From: Elioraea rosea | GTDB taxonomy: Bacteria; Pseudomonadota; Alphaproteobacteria; Acetobacterales; Acetobacteraceae | DNA length: 64,000 nt | Direction: 5' to 3' | Assembly: GCF_007644105.1 (NCBI RefSeq) | Contig: NZ_VFAC01000003.1 | Coordinates: 1 to 64,000 of the forward strand | In this document: in pieces, positions 18,220 through 25,741 of the stretch | Numbering within the stretch: the first letter of the stretch is position 1 | How the letters are laid out: every line of letters begins with the position of its first letter | The notes under the pieces: generated by a model | Database searches by the model: none | Told to the model about the DNA's origin: nothing | Seen by the model: only the letters and a program-made list of their open reading frames with translations | Program-made: the position numbers and the translations under genes

Positions 18220-19032
18220 CTAGAGGCTGAACCGGTCGCCGAGATAGACGCGCCGGACGCCCTCATGCGCGACGATGTCGTGCGGGCTTCCCTCCATCAG
18301 CACCTGGCCGTCATGGAGGATGTAGGCGCGGTCGATGATCTCGAGCGTCTCGCGCACGTTGTGGTCGGTGATCAGGACGCCGATGCCGCGGTCCTTCAGG
18401 TGCGCGACGAGGTCGCGGATCTCGCCCACGGCGATCGGGTCGATGCCGGCGAGCGGCTCGTCGAGCAGGACGAAGTTCGGGTGCGTGGCGAGCGCGCGCG
18501 CGATCTCGACGCGCCGCCGCTCGCCGCCCGAAAGCGCGATGGCCGGGGTGCGGCGCAGATGCGAGATCGAGAACTCGGCGAGCAGCTCGTCGAGCAGCGC
18601 GTCGCGCGCCGACGCGTCCGGCTCCACCACCTCCAGCGTTGCGCGGATGTTCTGCTCGACCGTCAGGCCGCGGAAGATCGAGGCCTCCTGCGGAAGGTAG
18701 CCGAGGCCGAGCCTCGCACGCCGATACATCGGCAGCGTCGTGATGTCTGCGCCGTCGAGCGTGATTGTGCCGCTGTCCGGCGCGACGAGGCCGACGATCA
18801 GGTAGAAGCACGTGGTCTTCCCCGCGCCGTTCGGCCCGAGCAGGCCGACCGCCTCGCCCCGCTGCACGGAGAGCGACACGTTCCGCACCACCGGGCGCTT
18901 GCGGTAGCGCTTGCCCAGGCCCGTCGCGACCAGCCCGCCGCCGCCGGCGACGACCTCGAGCGGACGGCGCGGCTCACCCTTCGGGGCCTCCGGCTTCGGC
19001 TTCTCCAGGCGCGGTCCCGGAGGGGGCGTCAT
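18220..19032 (-). CDS. lptB: LPS export ABC transporter ATP-binding protein
   Basis: The cytoplasmic ATPase of LptB2FGC, which extracts LPS from the inner membrane and drives it to the outer membrane. It has 270 residues. It has Walker A GPNGAGKTT, Q-loop YLPQEASIFRGL, signature LSGGERRRVEIARAL, Walker B FVLLDEPLAGIDP and the switch His in ITDHNVRETL, all as in LptB. A proline-rich N-terminal extension of about 30 residues is not conserved, so the true start may be slightly internal. The start overlaps the lptA stop as ATGA. Confidence 0.96.
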   Translation of the reverse strand: MTPPPGPRLEKPKPEAPKGEPRRPLEVVAGGGGLVATGLGKRYRKRPVVRNVSLSVQRGEAVGLLGPNGAGKTTCFYLIVGLVAPDSGTITLDGADITTLPMYRRARLGLGYLPQEASIFRGLTVEQNIRATLEVVEPDASARDALLDELLAEFSISHLRRTPAIALSGGERRRVEIARALATHPNFVLLDEPLAGIDPIAVGEIRDLVAHLKDRGIGVLITDHNVRETLEIIDRAYILHDGQVLMEGSPHDIVAHEGVRRVYLGDRFSL

Positions 19033-20027
19033 GGCGCGGTCCGCCGCGGCGGCAGGAGGCTCGGGCCCGGAACCGGGGCCGGGGTGATGCCCGGCTGGTC
19101 CGGCCGCGCCCTCTCCTCCGGCACGAGAAGCCCCGCGACGCGGCCGCCCTGGCCTGGAAGCAGGCGGGAGACGCCTGTCTGCAGGTTCACTTCAGCGACC
19201 TCGCCCACAAGCTGGTTCTGCCCGCGCGTGATGCCGACATTGCCGGCGATGCGGGCGATGCCCGTATCGGGCGTATAGATGCCGCGGTCGCCGCGCACGA
19301 ACTCTGTCGCGGTGCGGATGCGCACGTCGCCGAACGCCTCGACGCGGTCGAGCCGCCCGGAGCCTGGCGCGAGCGCGGGCGGCGCGGAGGAGGCCGCCTG
19401 CGTTGCCGGAGCGGGGCGAGGTGCGGCACCTTCGGCGGGCGCTTCGCGGAAATAGGCGACGAGGGTGTCCGCATCGAGCGCCCGGCCGGGAGAGGTCACG
19501 GTCGCGCCGCCGCGCGCCACCGCCATGCGCCGGTCGACCCAGTATTCGAGCGCGTCGCGGGCGGTGACGGTGTCGGTGCCGTTGGTCAGCTTCAGCGCAC
19601 GCCCCGTCATCACGAGCACGCGGCGATCGAGGTCATAGACAGCACGGTCCGCCTCGGCGCGGTCTTGGCCGGTGATGATGCGCACCGAACCGTCTGCCTC
19701 GAGGCGGAAGATCTCTCCCCCGCCGCCGCCGAACGCGGCCTGCGCGGACGCATCGGGCGAGGGGGCGGCGGGGCGTGCCGAACCGCCGCGCGAGCGGTAG
19801 CGGGCGAGCAGCCTGTCGGCATAGACGGTCGTCGCGCCGCGGATGGCGCGCGCGTTTCCGGACGCGATAACCACCTGTTCGTTGCGCCGCCACTCGATCG
19901 CCCCGTCCGCGAGGATCTCGATCGGGCCTTCGCCGGTCAGCGCAAGCTCCTGCGCCACGGCGCTGCAGGCGAACGTGGCGGAGGCCGTCAGAGCAAGGGC
20001 GAGGGCCGCGCGCCGGGGCAGCATCAC
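19029..20027 (-). CDS. lptA: LptA/OstA-like periplasmic LPS transport protein, long form
   Basis: LptA forms the periplasmic bridge carrying LPS from LptC to LptD. It has 332 residues, clearly longer than typical LptA (about 170-250). It has a signal peptide (MMLPRRAALALALTASATFACSAVAQE), then OstA-type beta repeats (IEWRRNEQVVIASGNARAIRGATTVYADRLLARYR; NGTDTVTARDALEYWVDRRMAVARGGATVTSPGRALDADTLVAYF; YTPDTGIARIAGNVGITRGQNQLVGEVAEVNL). An Ala/Pro-rich insert (about residues 200-225) and a Pro-rich tail account for the extra length. It lies between lptC and lptB with four-base overlaps on both sides. Confidence 0.9.
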   Translation of the reverse strand: MMLPRRAALALALTASATFACSAVAQELALTGEGPIEILADGAIEWRRNEQVVIASGNARAIRGATTVYADRLLARYRSRGGSARPAAPSPDASAQAAFGGGGGEIFRLEADGSVRIITGQDRAEADRAVYDLDRRVLVMTGRALKLTNGTDTVTARDALEYWVDRRMAVARGGATVTSPGRALDADTLVAYFREAPAEGAAPRPAPATQAASSAPPALAPGSGRLDRVEAFGDVRIRTATEFVRGDRGIYTPDTGIARIAGNVGITRGQNQLVGEVAEVNLQTGVSRLLPGQGGRVAGLLVPEERARPDQPGITPAPVPGPSLLPPRRTAP

Positions 20028-20764
20028 GGCTGGCCTCGCTCGGGCGGCGTCGGCGCGCCGGAGGGCGAGCTCAGCACCATCCGCGCGGGACCGCCGAACA
20101 CTACGACATCGCCGCGCTCGCTGATCGTGAAGCCGAGCGCGTCGAGCGTTCCGGCGGGGCCCTGCGCGGCGACGGGCTGGTCGCCCTCGGCACGGCCAGC
20201 GCGCAAATCGACCCGGGCGCTGTCCGTTCGCACTTCGTAGCCGCTGTCGTGGAACACCGCGACATTGCCGGAGAGGTCGAGCAGCCGCTCGCCCCGGTTG
20301 AACCGCCCGTCATCGGACTGGAGCATCACCCAGGCGCCGTCCTCGAGGGTGAGGTCGCCGCGCGGCTGGGTGAGCTCGACCAGCTCGGAGCCTGCGGGCT
20401 GCACGGCGCTGTCGGCCGACAGCGTGTACGGCCTGCCGCGCTCGTCTGTGCCCTGGAACCGGGGGGCGAGCACGCTGGCAGCACCCGTCTGCGTGGACAA
20501 TGTCGGCTTGCGGTAGGAGACGCGGATGCCTTCCTCCAGCCCCGCGATCTGCGGCCAGAGCGCGACGAGGGCGAGCGCGGCGAAGGCGAGCAGCGGCAGG
20601 GCGCGCTTGAGCACCGAGACGGCGACGCGACGGCGGGCGAGCGCTGCCTGGTCGGGCGCGCGCCGGCGCCGCGCGCCGAACCCGAGCCGCGCCGAGGCCG
20701 TCGGTTCCGCGATGCTGCCGTCGATCTCGCTCACGCGCCTGATCCTGCCCGGCTCGGCCATCAT
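20024..20764 (-). CDS. lptC: LPS export system protein LptC
   Basis: A bitopic inner-membrane protein that receives LPS from LptB2FG and hands it to LptA. It has 246 residues. A basic N-terminus, one transmembrane helix (LKRALPLLAFAALALVALWPQIAG, about residues 50-75) and the periplasmic beta-jellyroll (ISYRKPTL-like RVSYRKPTL; LSADSAVQPAGSELVELTQPRGDLTLEDGAWVML; LDLSGNVAVFHDSGYEVRTDSARVDL) fit the family. It is coupled to lptA by a four-base overlap and lies 12 bases after kdsD. Confidence 0.9.
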   Translation of the reverse strand: MMAEPGRIRRVSEIDGSIAEPTASARLGFGARRRRAPDQAALARRRVAVSVLKRALPLLAFAALALVALWPQIAGLEEGIRVSYRKPTLSTQTGAASVLAPRFQGTDERGRPYTLSADSAVQPAGSELVELTQPRGDLTLEDGAWVMLQSDDGRFNRGERLLDLSGNVAVFHDSGYEVRTDSARVDLRAGRAEGDQPVAAQGPAGTLDALGFTISERGDVVVFGGPARMVLSSPSGAPTPPERGQP

Positions 20765-20776
20765 GCCGCCATCCGC

Positions 20777-21796
20777 TCAGGCCACCCCGGCGCGCAACAG
20801 GTCGTGCACGTGGACGATGCCGACGGGCGTCTCCCCCTCGGTCACGAACAGTGCCGTGATGCGTGCCTCGTTCATCAACCGCATGGCCTCCGCAGCGAGG
20901 GCGTCGGGCGAGATCGTGCGCGGGCGTGGTGTCATGACCGAGGCGGCATTGCGGCCGAGCAGGTCGGGCGCCATGGCGCGGCGGAGGTCGCCGTCGGTGA
21001 TGATGCCGGAAAGCCGGCCATCCTCGCCGACGAGGCCAAGGCAGCCGAAGCGGCCTGCCGTCATCCGCAGGATCGCCTGGTGCATCGGCGTCTCCTCCGG
21101 CGCGAGCGGCACTTCCGCCCCGGCATGCATCAGGTCGCGCACGCGAAGGAGCCGCCGCCCGAGCCTGCCGCCCGGGTGGAACAGCCGGAAATCGGCCGCC
21201 GTGAAGCCCTTGCGCGCGAGCAGCGCGACCGCGAGCGCATCGCCGAGCGCGAGCATCTGCGTCGTCGAGGTGGTCGGCGCGAGGCCCATCGGGCACGCCT
21301 CCGGCGCCTCGGCGAGGATCAGCGCGACATCGGCATGCTCGGCGAGCGCGCTTCCCGCCCGGCCGGTCACGCCGACGAGGGGGATGGCGAAGCGTCGCGC
21401 ATAGTCGATCAGGTCGGCGAGTTCCGGCGTCTCGCCGCTGTTGGAGAGGGCGAGCACCGCATCCGAGGCGGTGATCATGCCGAGATCGCCGTGGCTCGCC
21501 TCGGCCGGATGGACGAAGAGGGCGGGCGTGCCGGTCGATGCCAGGGTGGCGGCGATCTTGCGGGCGACGTGGCCCGACTTGCCCATGCCTGTGACGACGA
21601 CGCGCCCCGTGGCGGCAGCGAGCAGGTCGAGCGCGCGGACGAAGGCGCCGTCGAGCCGCGCGGCGAGCGCGACGAGGGCGCCGGCCTCCGTCTCGAGCAC
21701 GGCGCGGCCTGCGGCGAGGTCTCCCCCGCCTGTGCGATCGTCGTGCGTGCTGGTTGCGGCCTCAGGCGCGGCAGAGCCGGCGAGGTGGAGTGTCAT
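20777..21796 (-). CDS. kdsD: D-arabinose 5-phosphate isomerase
   Basis: Makes D-arabinose 5-phosphate from ribulose 5-phosphate, the first step to Kdo for LPS. Domains: an SIS isomerase domain (about residues 50-185, with VVVTGMGKSGHVARKIAATLASTGTPALFVHPAEASHGDLGM and SNSGETPEL) followed by two CBS repeats (about 205-335). The start is uncertain. ATG 21796 gives 339 residues; earlier in-frame ATGs at 21826 and 21889 would add an unconserved leader. It heads the lptCAB-rpoN-hpf run, so Kdo synthesis and LPS transport are co-expressed. A palindrome, GTGCCATGGCAC (21883-21894), lies upstream. Confidence 0.92.
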   Translation of the reverse strand: MTLHLAGSAAPEAATSTHDDRTGGGDLAAGRAVLETEAGALVALAARLDGAFVRALDLLAAATGRVVVTGMGKSGHVARKIAATLASTGTPALFVHPAEASHGDLGMITASDAVLALSNSGETPELADLIDYARRFAIPLVGVTGRAGSALAEHADVALILAEAPEACPMGLAPTTSTTQMLALGDALAVALLARKGFTAADFRLFHPGGRLGRRLLRVRDLMHAGAEVPLAPEETPMHQAILRMTAGRFGCLGLVGEDGRLSGIITDGDLRRAMAPDLLGRNAASVMTPRPRTISPDALAAEAMRLMNEARITALFVTEGETPVGIVHVHDLLRAGVA

Positions 21797-21956
21797 GCGT
21801 CGGTCATCCGATCCCTGGACAAGCATGTAGGGCTTGCCCCGAGGCCGGGTCAACGACACGTCGTGCTTGACAGGCAAAAGATGTGCCATGGCACGGAAAC
21901 GTGCACCGGCATGGGTTGACGGGCCGTGAACGCGCCGGAGCGAGTCTGCGGGGCCC

Positions 21957-22607
21957 TCAGTGGTGGAAGATGTCAGGCTCCTCGTAGCCGAGCAGGTCGA
22001 GCGCGGCGCGAGCGGGCAGGAAGGCGAAGCACGCCTCGGCGAGGGCCGACCGCCCTTCGCGCGCGAGAAGACCCTCGAGCCTTGCCTTCAGGGCGTGCAG
22101 GTGGAGCACGTCCGACGCGGCATAGGCGAGCTGCTCCGGCGTCAGTTCCGGTGCCCCCCAGTCGCTCGACTGCTGCTGCTTGGACACTTCGACGCCAAGA
22201 AGGTCCTTGCAGAGGTCCTTCAGCCCATGCCGGTCGGTGAAGGTGCGGACCAGCTTGGCGGCGATCTTGGTGCACCAGACCGGCCGCGTCTCGACGCCAA
22301 GGAAATGGTGGAACACCGCGACGTCGAACCGGGCGAAGTGGAACAGCTTCACGGTCGCGGCATCGCCGAGCAGCGCCTTGAGGTTGGGGCAGTCATAGCC
22401 CCTGCCGCCGAGGCTCTCGGGGATGAGGTGCACGAGATGCGCCTCGCCGTCGCCGGCGGAGAGCTGCACCAGGCACAGCCTGTCGCGCCGCGGGTCGAGC
22501 CCCATGGTCTCGCTGTCGACCGCGACGACGGCCCCGAGCGAAAGCCCGTCGGGCAGGTCGTGGCGATGGAGGTGGATGGTCGTTCCGTGAGCGAAGAGGG
22601 TCGTCAT
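21957..22607 (-). CDS. rnd: Ribonuclease D (short, exonuclease domain only)
   Basis: A 3'-5' exoribonuclease of the DEDD-y class that trims tRNA and other stable RNA. It has 216 residues. The catalytic motifs are VAVDSETMGL (Asp, Glu), LFHFARFDVAVF (Asp) and YAASDVLHL (Tyr, Asp). The HRDC domains of E. coli RNase D are absent, as in the short alphaproteobacterial form. The start is ATG 22607; the open frame continues upstream through the tRNA-Leu gene and is not coding there. Confidence 0.92.
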   Translation of the reverse strand: MTTLFAHGTTIHLHRHDLPDGLSLGAVVAVDSETMGLDPRRDRLCLVQLSAGDGEAHLVHLIPESLGGRGYDCPNLKALLGDAATVKLFHFARFDVAVFHHFLGVETRPVWCTKIAAKLVRTFTDRHGLKDLCKDLLGVEVSKQQQSSDWGAPELTPEQLAYAASDVLHLHALKARLEGLLAREGRSALAEACFAFLPARAALDLLGYEEPDIFHH

Positions 22608-22844
22608 CGGCCGGGCTTGTAGCGGGGATCGCCGCCCCCGCCAACTCCGCGTCCGGGGCGCGGCGCCGACGCGGTGAACCGCCGCCGACGCCAACCCGCT
22701 CGACCTGACAGGGCTATGGCTGACCCAAGCCTCGATCGAGTTCGATGACAGGCCGCCTGCGCAGCTGCGCGCGCCGGCCGGGCTCTTGGGCACGCCGAAG
22801 CGAGCGCCTGACGGTGCGCCACTGACCAACGATGCGATGAACCC

Positions 22845-22931
22845 TGGTGCCCAGGAGAAGACTCGAACTTCCACGACCTTTCGGCCACAGGTACCTGAAA
22901 CCTGCGCGTCTACCAATTCCGCCACCTGGGC
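22845..22931 (-). tRNA. tRNA-Leu (anticodon CAG)
   Basis: On the minus strand the acceptor 5' arm GCCCAGG (22925-22931) pairs with CCTGGGC (22849-22855), followed by the discriminator A and an encoded CCA (22845-22847). The anticodon stem-loop is CAGGT-TTCAGGT-ACCTG with anticodon CAG. A long variable arm (TGGCCGAAAGGTCG) marks a class II tRNA, and the T loop is TTCGAGT. This reads CTG codons, the main Leu codon in such GC-rich genomes. Confidence 0.97.
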
Positions 22932-22951
22932 ATTCCGGTGGGAGGCCGGGA

Positions 22952-22980
22952 GGATTACCGCCCGGCGCAGGACGCGTCAA
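22952..22980 (-). promoter_or_regulatory. Promoter for tRNA-Leu
   Basis: On the minus strand TTGACG (22975-22980), a 17-base spacer and TAATCC (22952-22957). The -10 ends 20 bases before the mature tRNA, giving a short 5' leader. Confidence 0.6.
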
Positions 22981-23078
22981 CGCCGCCCCTGCGCATCTGC
23001 GATGCTTGAGCAACCCGCCCCCTCGGCCACATTGTGACCAGTCGGTGTGCGCAAGCGGTTTCGTGGAGGGAATGGTCC

Positions 23079-24047
23079 ATGGCGGGTTTGGCCCAGGGTT
23101 CGGGCATGAGCGGGGCCGGCGGCGTCGCCGCGGTGTTCGGCGGGGCGGGGTTCATCGGGCGCTACGTCGTCAAGCGGCTCGCAGAGCGTGGTTTCCTCGT
23201 CCGCGTCGCCGGCCGTGACCCCGAGCGGGCGGCCGAGCTCAAGCCGATGGGCGTGCCGGGGCAGATCATTCCCGTCCGCGCATCGGTGACCGATGCGCGC
23301 CTCGTCGCCGCAGCGGTTTCGGGCGCATCGGTCGTGGTGAACTGCGTCGGCATCCTGTTCGAGGGCGCGGGGTCGCGCTTCGCCGAGGTGCAGGGCAAGG
23401 GACCAGGCATCGTCGGCCAGGCCGCAGCCGAGGCGGGGGCCGCGCATGTCGTGCACCTCTCCGCCATCGGGGCGGATGCGGCGAGCGAGAGCGTCTATGG
23501 CCGCACCAAGGCAGAGGGCGAGGCCGCCCTGCGCGCCGCCTTCCCCGCGGCAGTGGTGCTTCGTCCCTCCATCGTGTTCGGGCCGGAGGACGGGTTCTTC
23601 AACCGCTTCGGTGCGCTGGCTCGGCTTCTGCCCGCCCTGCCCCTCTATGGTGGGGGAAGGACGCGGTTCCAGCCCGTCTATGTCGGGGACGTGGCCGATG
23701 CGGTGATGGCCGCGGTTGACCGGCCGGACGCAGCGGGCAGGACCTACGAGCTCGGCGGGCCGCGCGTGTACACCTACCGCCAATTGATGGAATTCATCCT
23801 CGCCGAGACCAGGCGCAAGCGCCTGCTGCTCGACCTTCCGTTCTCGGTCGGCGCTATCCAGGCCCGCTTCCTCGAGTTGCTCCCCACCCCGCCGCTGACG
23901 CGTGACCAGCTCCTTCTGCTGCAACGTGACAACGTCGTCGCTCAAGGTGCTCTGACGCTTGCCGATCTTGGCATCGCGCCGAAGGCGGTGGAGGCGATCG
24001 TTCCGGCCTATCTGGAACGCTTCCGGCCAGCGGCGCGGCGGGCATAG
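23079..24047 (+). CDS. NDUFA9-like NAD(P)-binding protein of complex I type
   Basis: A 322-residue atypical short-chain dehydrogenase/epimerase. The N-terminal Rossmann motif is FGGAGFIGRYVVKRLAERG (GxxGxxG). The sequence is that of the alphaproteobacterial homologues of the mitochondrial complex I subunit NDUFA9 (VRPSIVFGPEDGFFNRFGALARLLPALPLYGGGRTRFQPVYVGDVADAV; MEFILAETRRKRLLLDLPF). It probably binds NADPH structurally and may assist respiratory complex I assembly, but that role is inferred from the mitochondrial protein. The start ATG 23079 has GGAGGGA upstream; internal ATG 23106 is an alternative. Confidence 0.85.
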   Translation: MAGLAQGSGMSGAGGVAAVFGGAGFIGRYVVKRLAERGFLVRVAGRDPERAAELKPMGVPGQIIPVRASVTDARLVAAAVSGASVVVNCVGILFEGAGSRFAEVQGKGPGIVGQAAAEAGAAHVVHLSAIGADAASESVYGRTKAEGEAALRAAFPAAVVLRPSIVFGPEDGFFNRFGALARLLPALPLYGGGRTRFQPVYVGDVADAVMAAVDRPDAAGRTYELGGPRVYTYRQLMEFILAETRRKRLLLDLPFSVGAIQARFLELLPTPPLTRDQLLLLQRDNVVAQGALTLADLGIAPKAVEAIVPAYLERFRPAARRA

Positions 24048-24164
24048 GCAGAAAGGGCCAGATCGGACCTACCATCGTTGACAGTGCGGGGTAAGCTCTG
24101 GCCGAGAGGCGCCCTTCGTACCCAGTCGTCGCCAATCAGCGGAATTTGCGGCCGATGCGGTCGT

Positions 24165-24203
24165 ATTAGGTGTTTTTCACCTCGTCAGCGCCGCTGACCT
24201 AAT
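24165..24203 (+). promoter_or_regulatory. Structured leader element upstream of gltD
   Basis: Two small hairpins, AGGTG-TTTTT-CACCT (24168-24182) and GTCAGC-GCC-GCTGAC (24184-24198), lie inside a longer inverted repeat ATTAGGT (24165-24171) / ACCTAAT (24197-24203). The outer stem shares bases with both inner hairpins, so the two foldings exclude each other. This could be an attenuator-like switch in the gltD-gltB leader or a DNA operator. No known riboswitch class is recognised. Confidence 0.4.
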
Positions 24204-24257
24204 GTTAAAGCCGCGCCCGGCGCTGAAGGACAAGGGAGCGCCCGTGCGATCGGAGCA

Positions 24258-24283
24258 CTCCCGGCCGCATGCCCTTACGGGAG
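24258..24283 (+). promoter_or_regulatory. Hairpin masking the gltD ribosome binding site
   Basis: CTCCCG (24258-24263) is complementary to CGGGAG (24278-24283) across a 14-base loop. The 3' arm is the Shine-Dalgarno GGGAG of gltD, seven bases before its ATG. Pairing would reduce gltD translation. Confidence 0.4.
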
Positions 24284-24290
24284 CAGACGC

Positions 24291-25730
24291 ATGGCCGAAC
24301 GGATGCTGAAATTCGTCGCGACCCCGCAGCGCACGCCGGACAAGCGCACGGCGGCAGAGCGGGCAGGGGACTGGGATGAGATCTACCGCCAGTTCTCGGC
24401 CGAGCGCGCGGCGGAGCAGGCAAGCCGCTGCAGCCAGTGCGGCGTTCCCTTCTGCCAGGTTCACTGCCCGCTCGGGAACAACATCCCCGACTGGCTGAAG
24501 CTCACCGCCGAAGGGCGGCTCGAGGAGGCCTACGAGGTTTCCTCCGCAACCAACACCTTCCCGGAGATCTGCGGCCGGATCTGCCCGCAGGACCGCCTCT
24601 GCGAGGGCAACTGCGTCATCGAGAAGGGCTTCGAGAGCGTCACGATCGGCGCGGTCGAGAAGTACATCACCGACACCGCCTTCGAGAAAGGCTGGGTGCG
24701 CCCGCCCAAACCCGCGCGCGAGATCCCCTTCAGTGTCGGCATCGTCGGCGCCGGCGCGGCCGGGCTCGCCGCCGCCGAGCAGCTTCGCCGCCAGGGCTAC
24801 GCCGTCGACATCTACGACCGGTATGACCGCCCCGGGGGACTGATGATCTACGGCATCCCGAACTTCAAGCTCGAGAAGCCGGTGGTGCTGCGCCGGTGGG
24901 AGCTGTTCCGCTCCGCCGGCATCCGCTTCCACATGGACTGTGCGGTCGGCCGCGACATCTCCCTTGCCGAGCTGCGCAACCGCCACGACGCGGTGCTGAT
25001 CGCGACCGGCGTCTACAAGGCGCGCGAGCTCGGCGGCCCCGGATCGGGGCTTTCCGGCATCGTGCCCGCGCTCGACTACCTCACCGCCTCGAACCGCCGG
25101 GGGCTTGGTGACGAGGTTCCCGGCTTCGATGACGGCACGCTGAACGCAGAGGGCAGCAAGGTCGTCGTGATCGGCGGCGGCGACACGGCGATGGACTGCG
25201 TGCGCACGGCGGTCCGCCAGGGCGCAGCCTCCGTCACCTGCCTCTACCGCCGTGACAAGGCGAACATGCCTGGCTCGATGCGCGAGGTGAAGCATGCCGA
25301 GGAGGAGGGCGTGCGCTTCGAATGGCTCGCCGCACCTGAGGCGTTCCTCGGCGACCGCAGGGTGAGCGGCGTGCGCGCGGTGCGGATGCATCTTGGCCTT
25401 CCGGATGCGACCGGCCGCCAGCAGGTCGAGCCGATCGCCGGAAGCGGCTTCACCCTCGAGGCCGATCTCGTGATCAAGGCGCTCGGCTTCGACCCGGAGG
25501 ACATGCCGCGCATGTTCGGCGACGACGCGCTCGCGGTGACGCGCTGGGGCACGCTGAAGGTCGACCGCGCGATGATGACGGCGATCCCGGGCGTATTCGC
25601 GGCGGGCGACATCGTGCGCGGCGCCTCGCTCGTCGTGTGGGCGATCAAGGACGGCCGGGATGCGGCCGCTTCGATGCATCGGTTCATCCAGGACAAGGCA
25701 GCCTCCTCCGTCGCCGTGGCGGCAGAGTGA
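24291..25730 (+). CDS. gltD: Glutamate synthase (NADPH) small subunit
   Basis: The beta subunit of GOGAT, which takes electrons from NADPH through FAD and [4Fe-4S] centres to the large subunit. It has 479 residues. The N-terminal cysteine clusters CSQCGVPFCQVHCPLGNNIP and CGRICPQDRLCEGNC bind Fe-S. The FAD motif is VGIVGAGAAGLAAAEQLRRQG and the NADPH motif VVVIGGGDTAMDCVRTAVRQGA. The C-terminus has the typical GVFAAGDIVRGASLVVWAIKDGRDAA. It is followed 11 bases later by gltB. The 243-bp upstream region carries secondary structures that may control it. Confidence 0.97.
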   Translation: MAERMLKFVATPQRTPDKRTAAERAGDWDEIYRQFSAERAAEQASRCSQCGVPFCQVHCPLGNNIPDWLKLTAEGRLEEAYEVSSATNTFPEICGRICPQDRLCEGNCVIEKGFESVTIGAVEKYITDTAFEKGWVRPPKPAREIPFSVGIVGAGAAGLAAAEQLRRQGYAVDIYDRYDRPGGLMIYGIPNFKLEKPVVLRRWELFRSAGIRFHMDCAVGRDISLAELRNRHDAVLIATGVYKARELGGPGSGLSGIVPALDYLTASNRRGLGDEVPGFDDGTLNAEGSKVVVIGGGDTAMDCVRTAVRQGAASVTCLYRRDKANMPGSMREVKHAEEEGVRFEWLAAPEAFLGDRRVSGVRAVRMHLGLPDATGRQQVEPIAGSGFTLEADLVIKALGFDPEDMPRMFGDDALAVTRWGTLKVDRAMMTAIPGVFAAGDIVRGASLVVWAIKDGRDAAASMHRFIQDKAASSVAVAAE

Positions 25731-25741
25731 GCAGGGGAGTG

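Noticed and set aside
21883-21894. Palindrome GTGCCATGGCAC as a defined operator of kdsD
   Set aside because: A 12-bp GC-rich palindrome alone is too weak to call; no promoter could be placed around it, so it is only mentioned under kdsD.
22608-22925. Upstream extension of the rnd frame
   Set aside because: The first part is a translation of the tRNA-Leu gene and the rest has no RNase D similarity.
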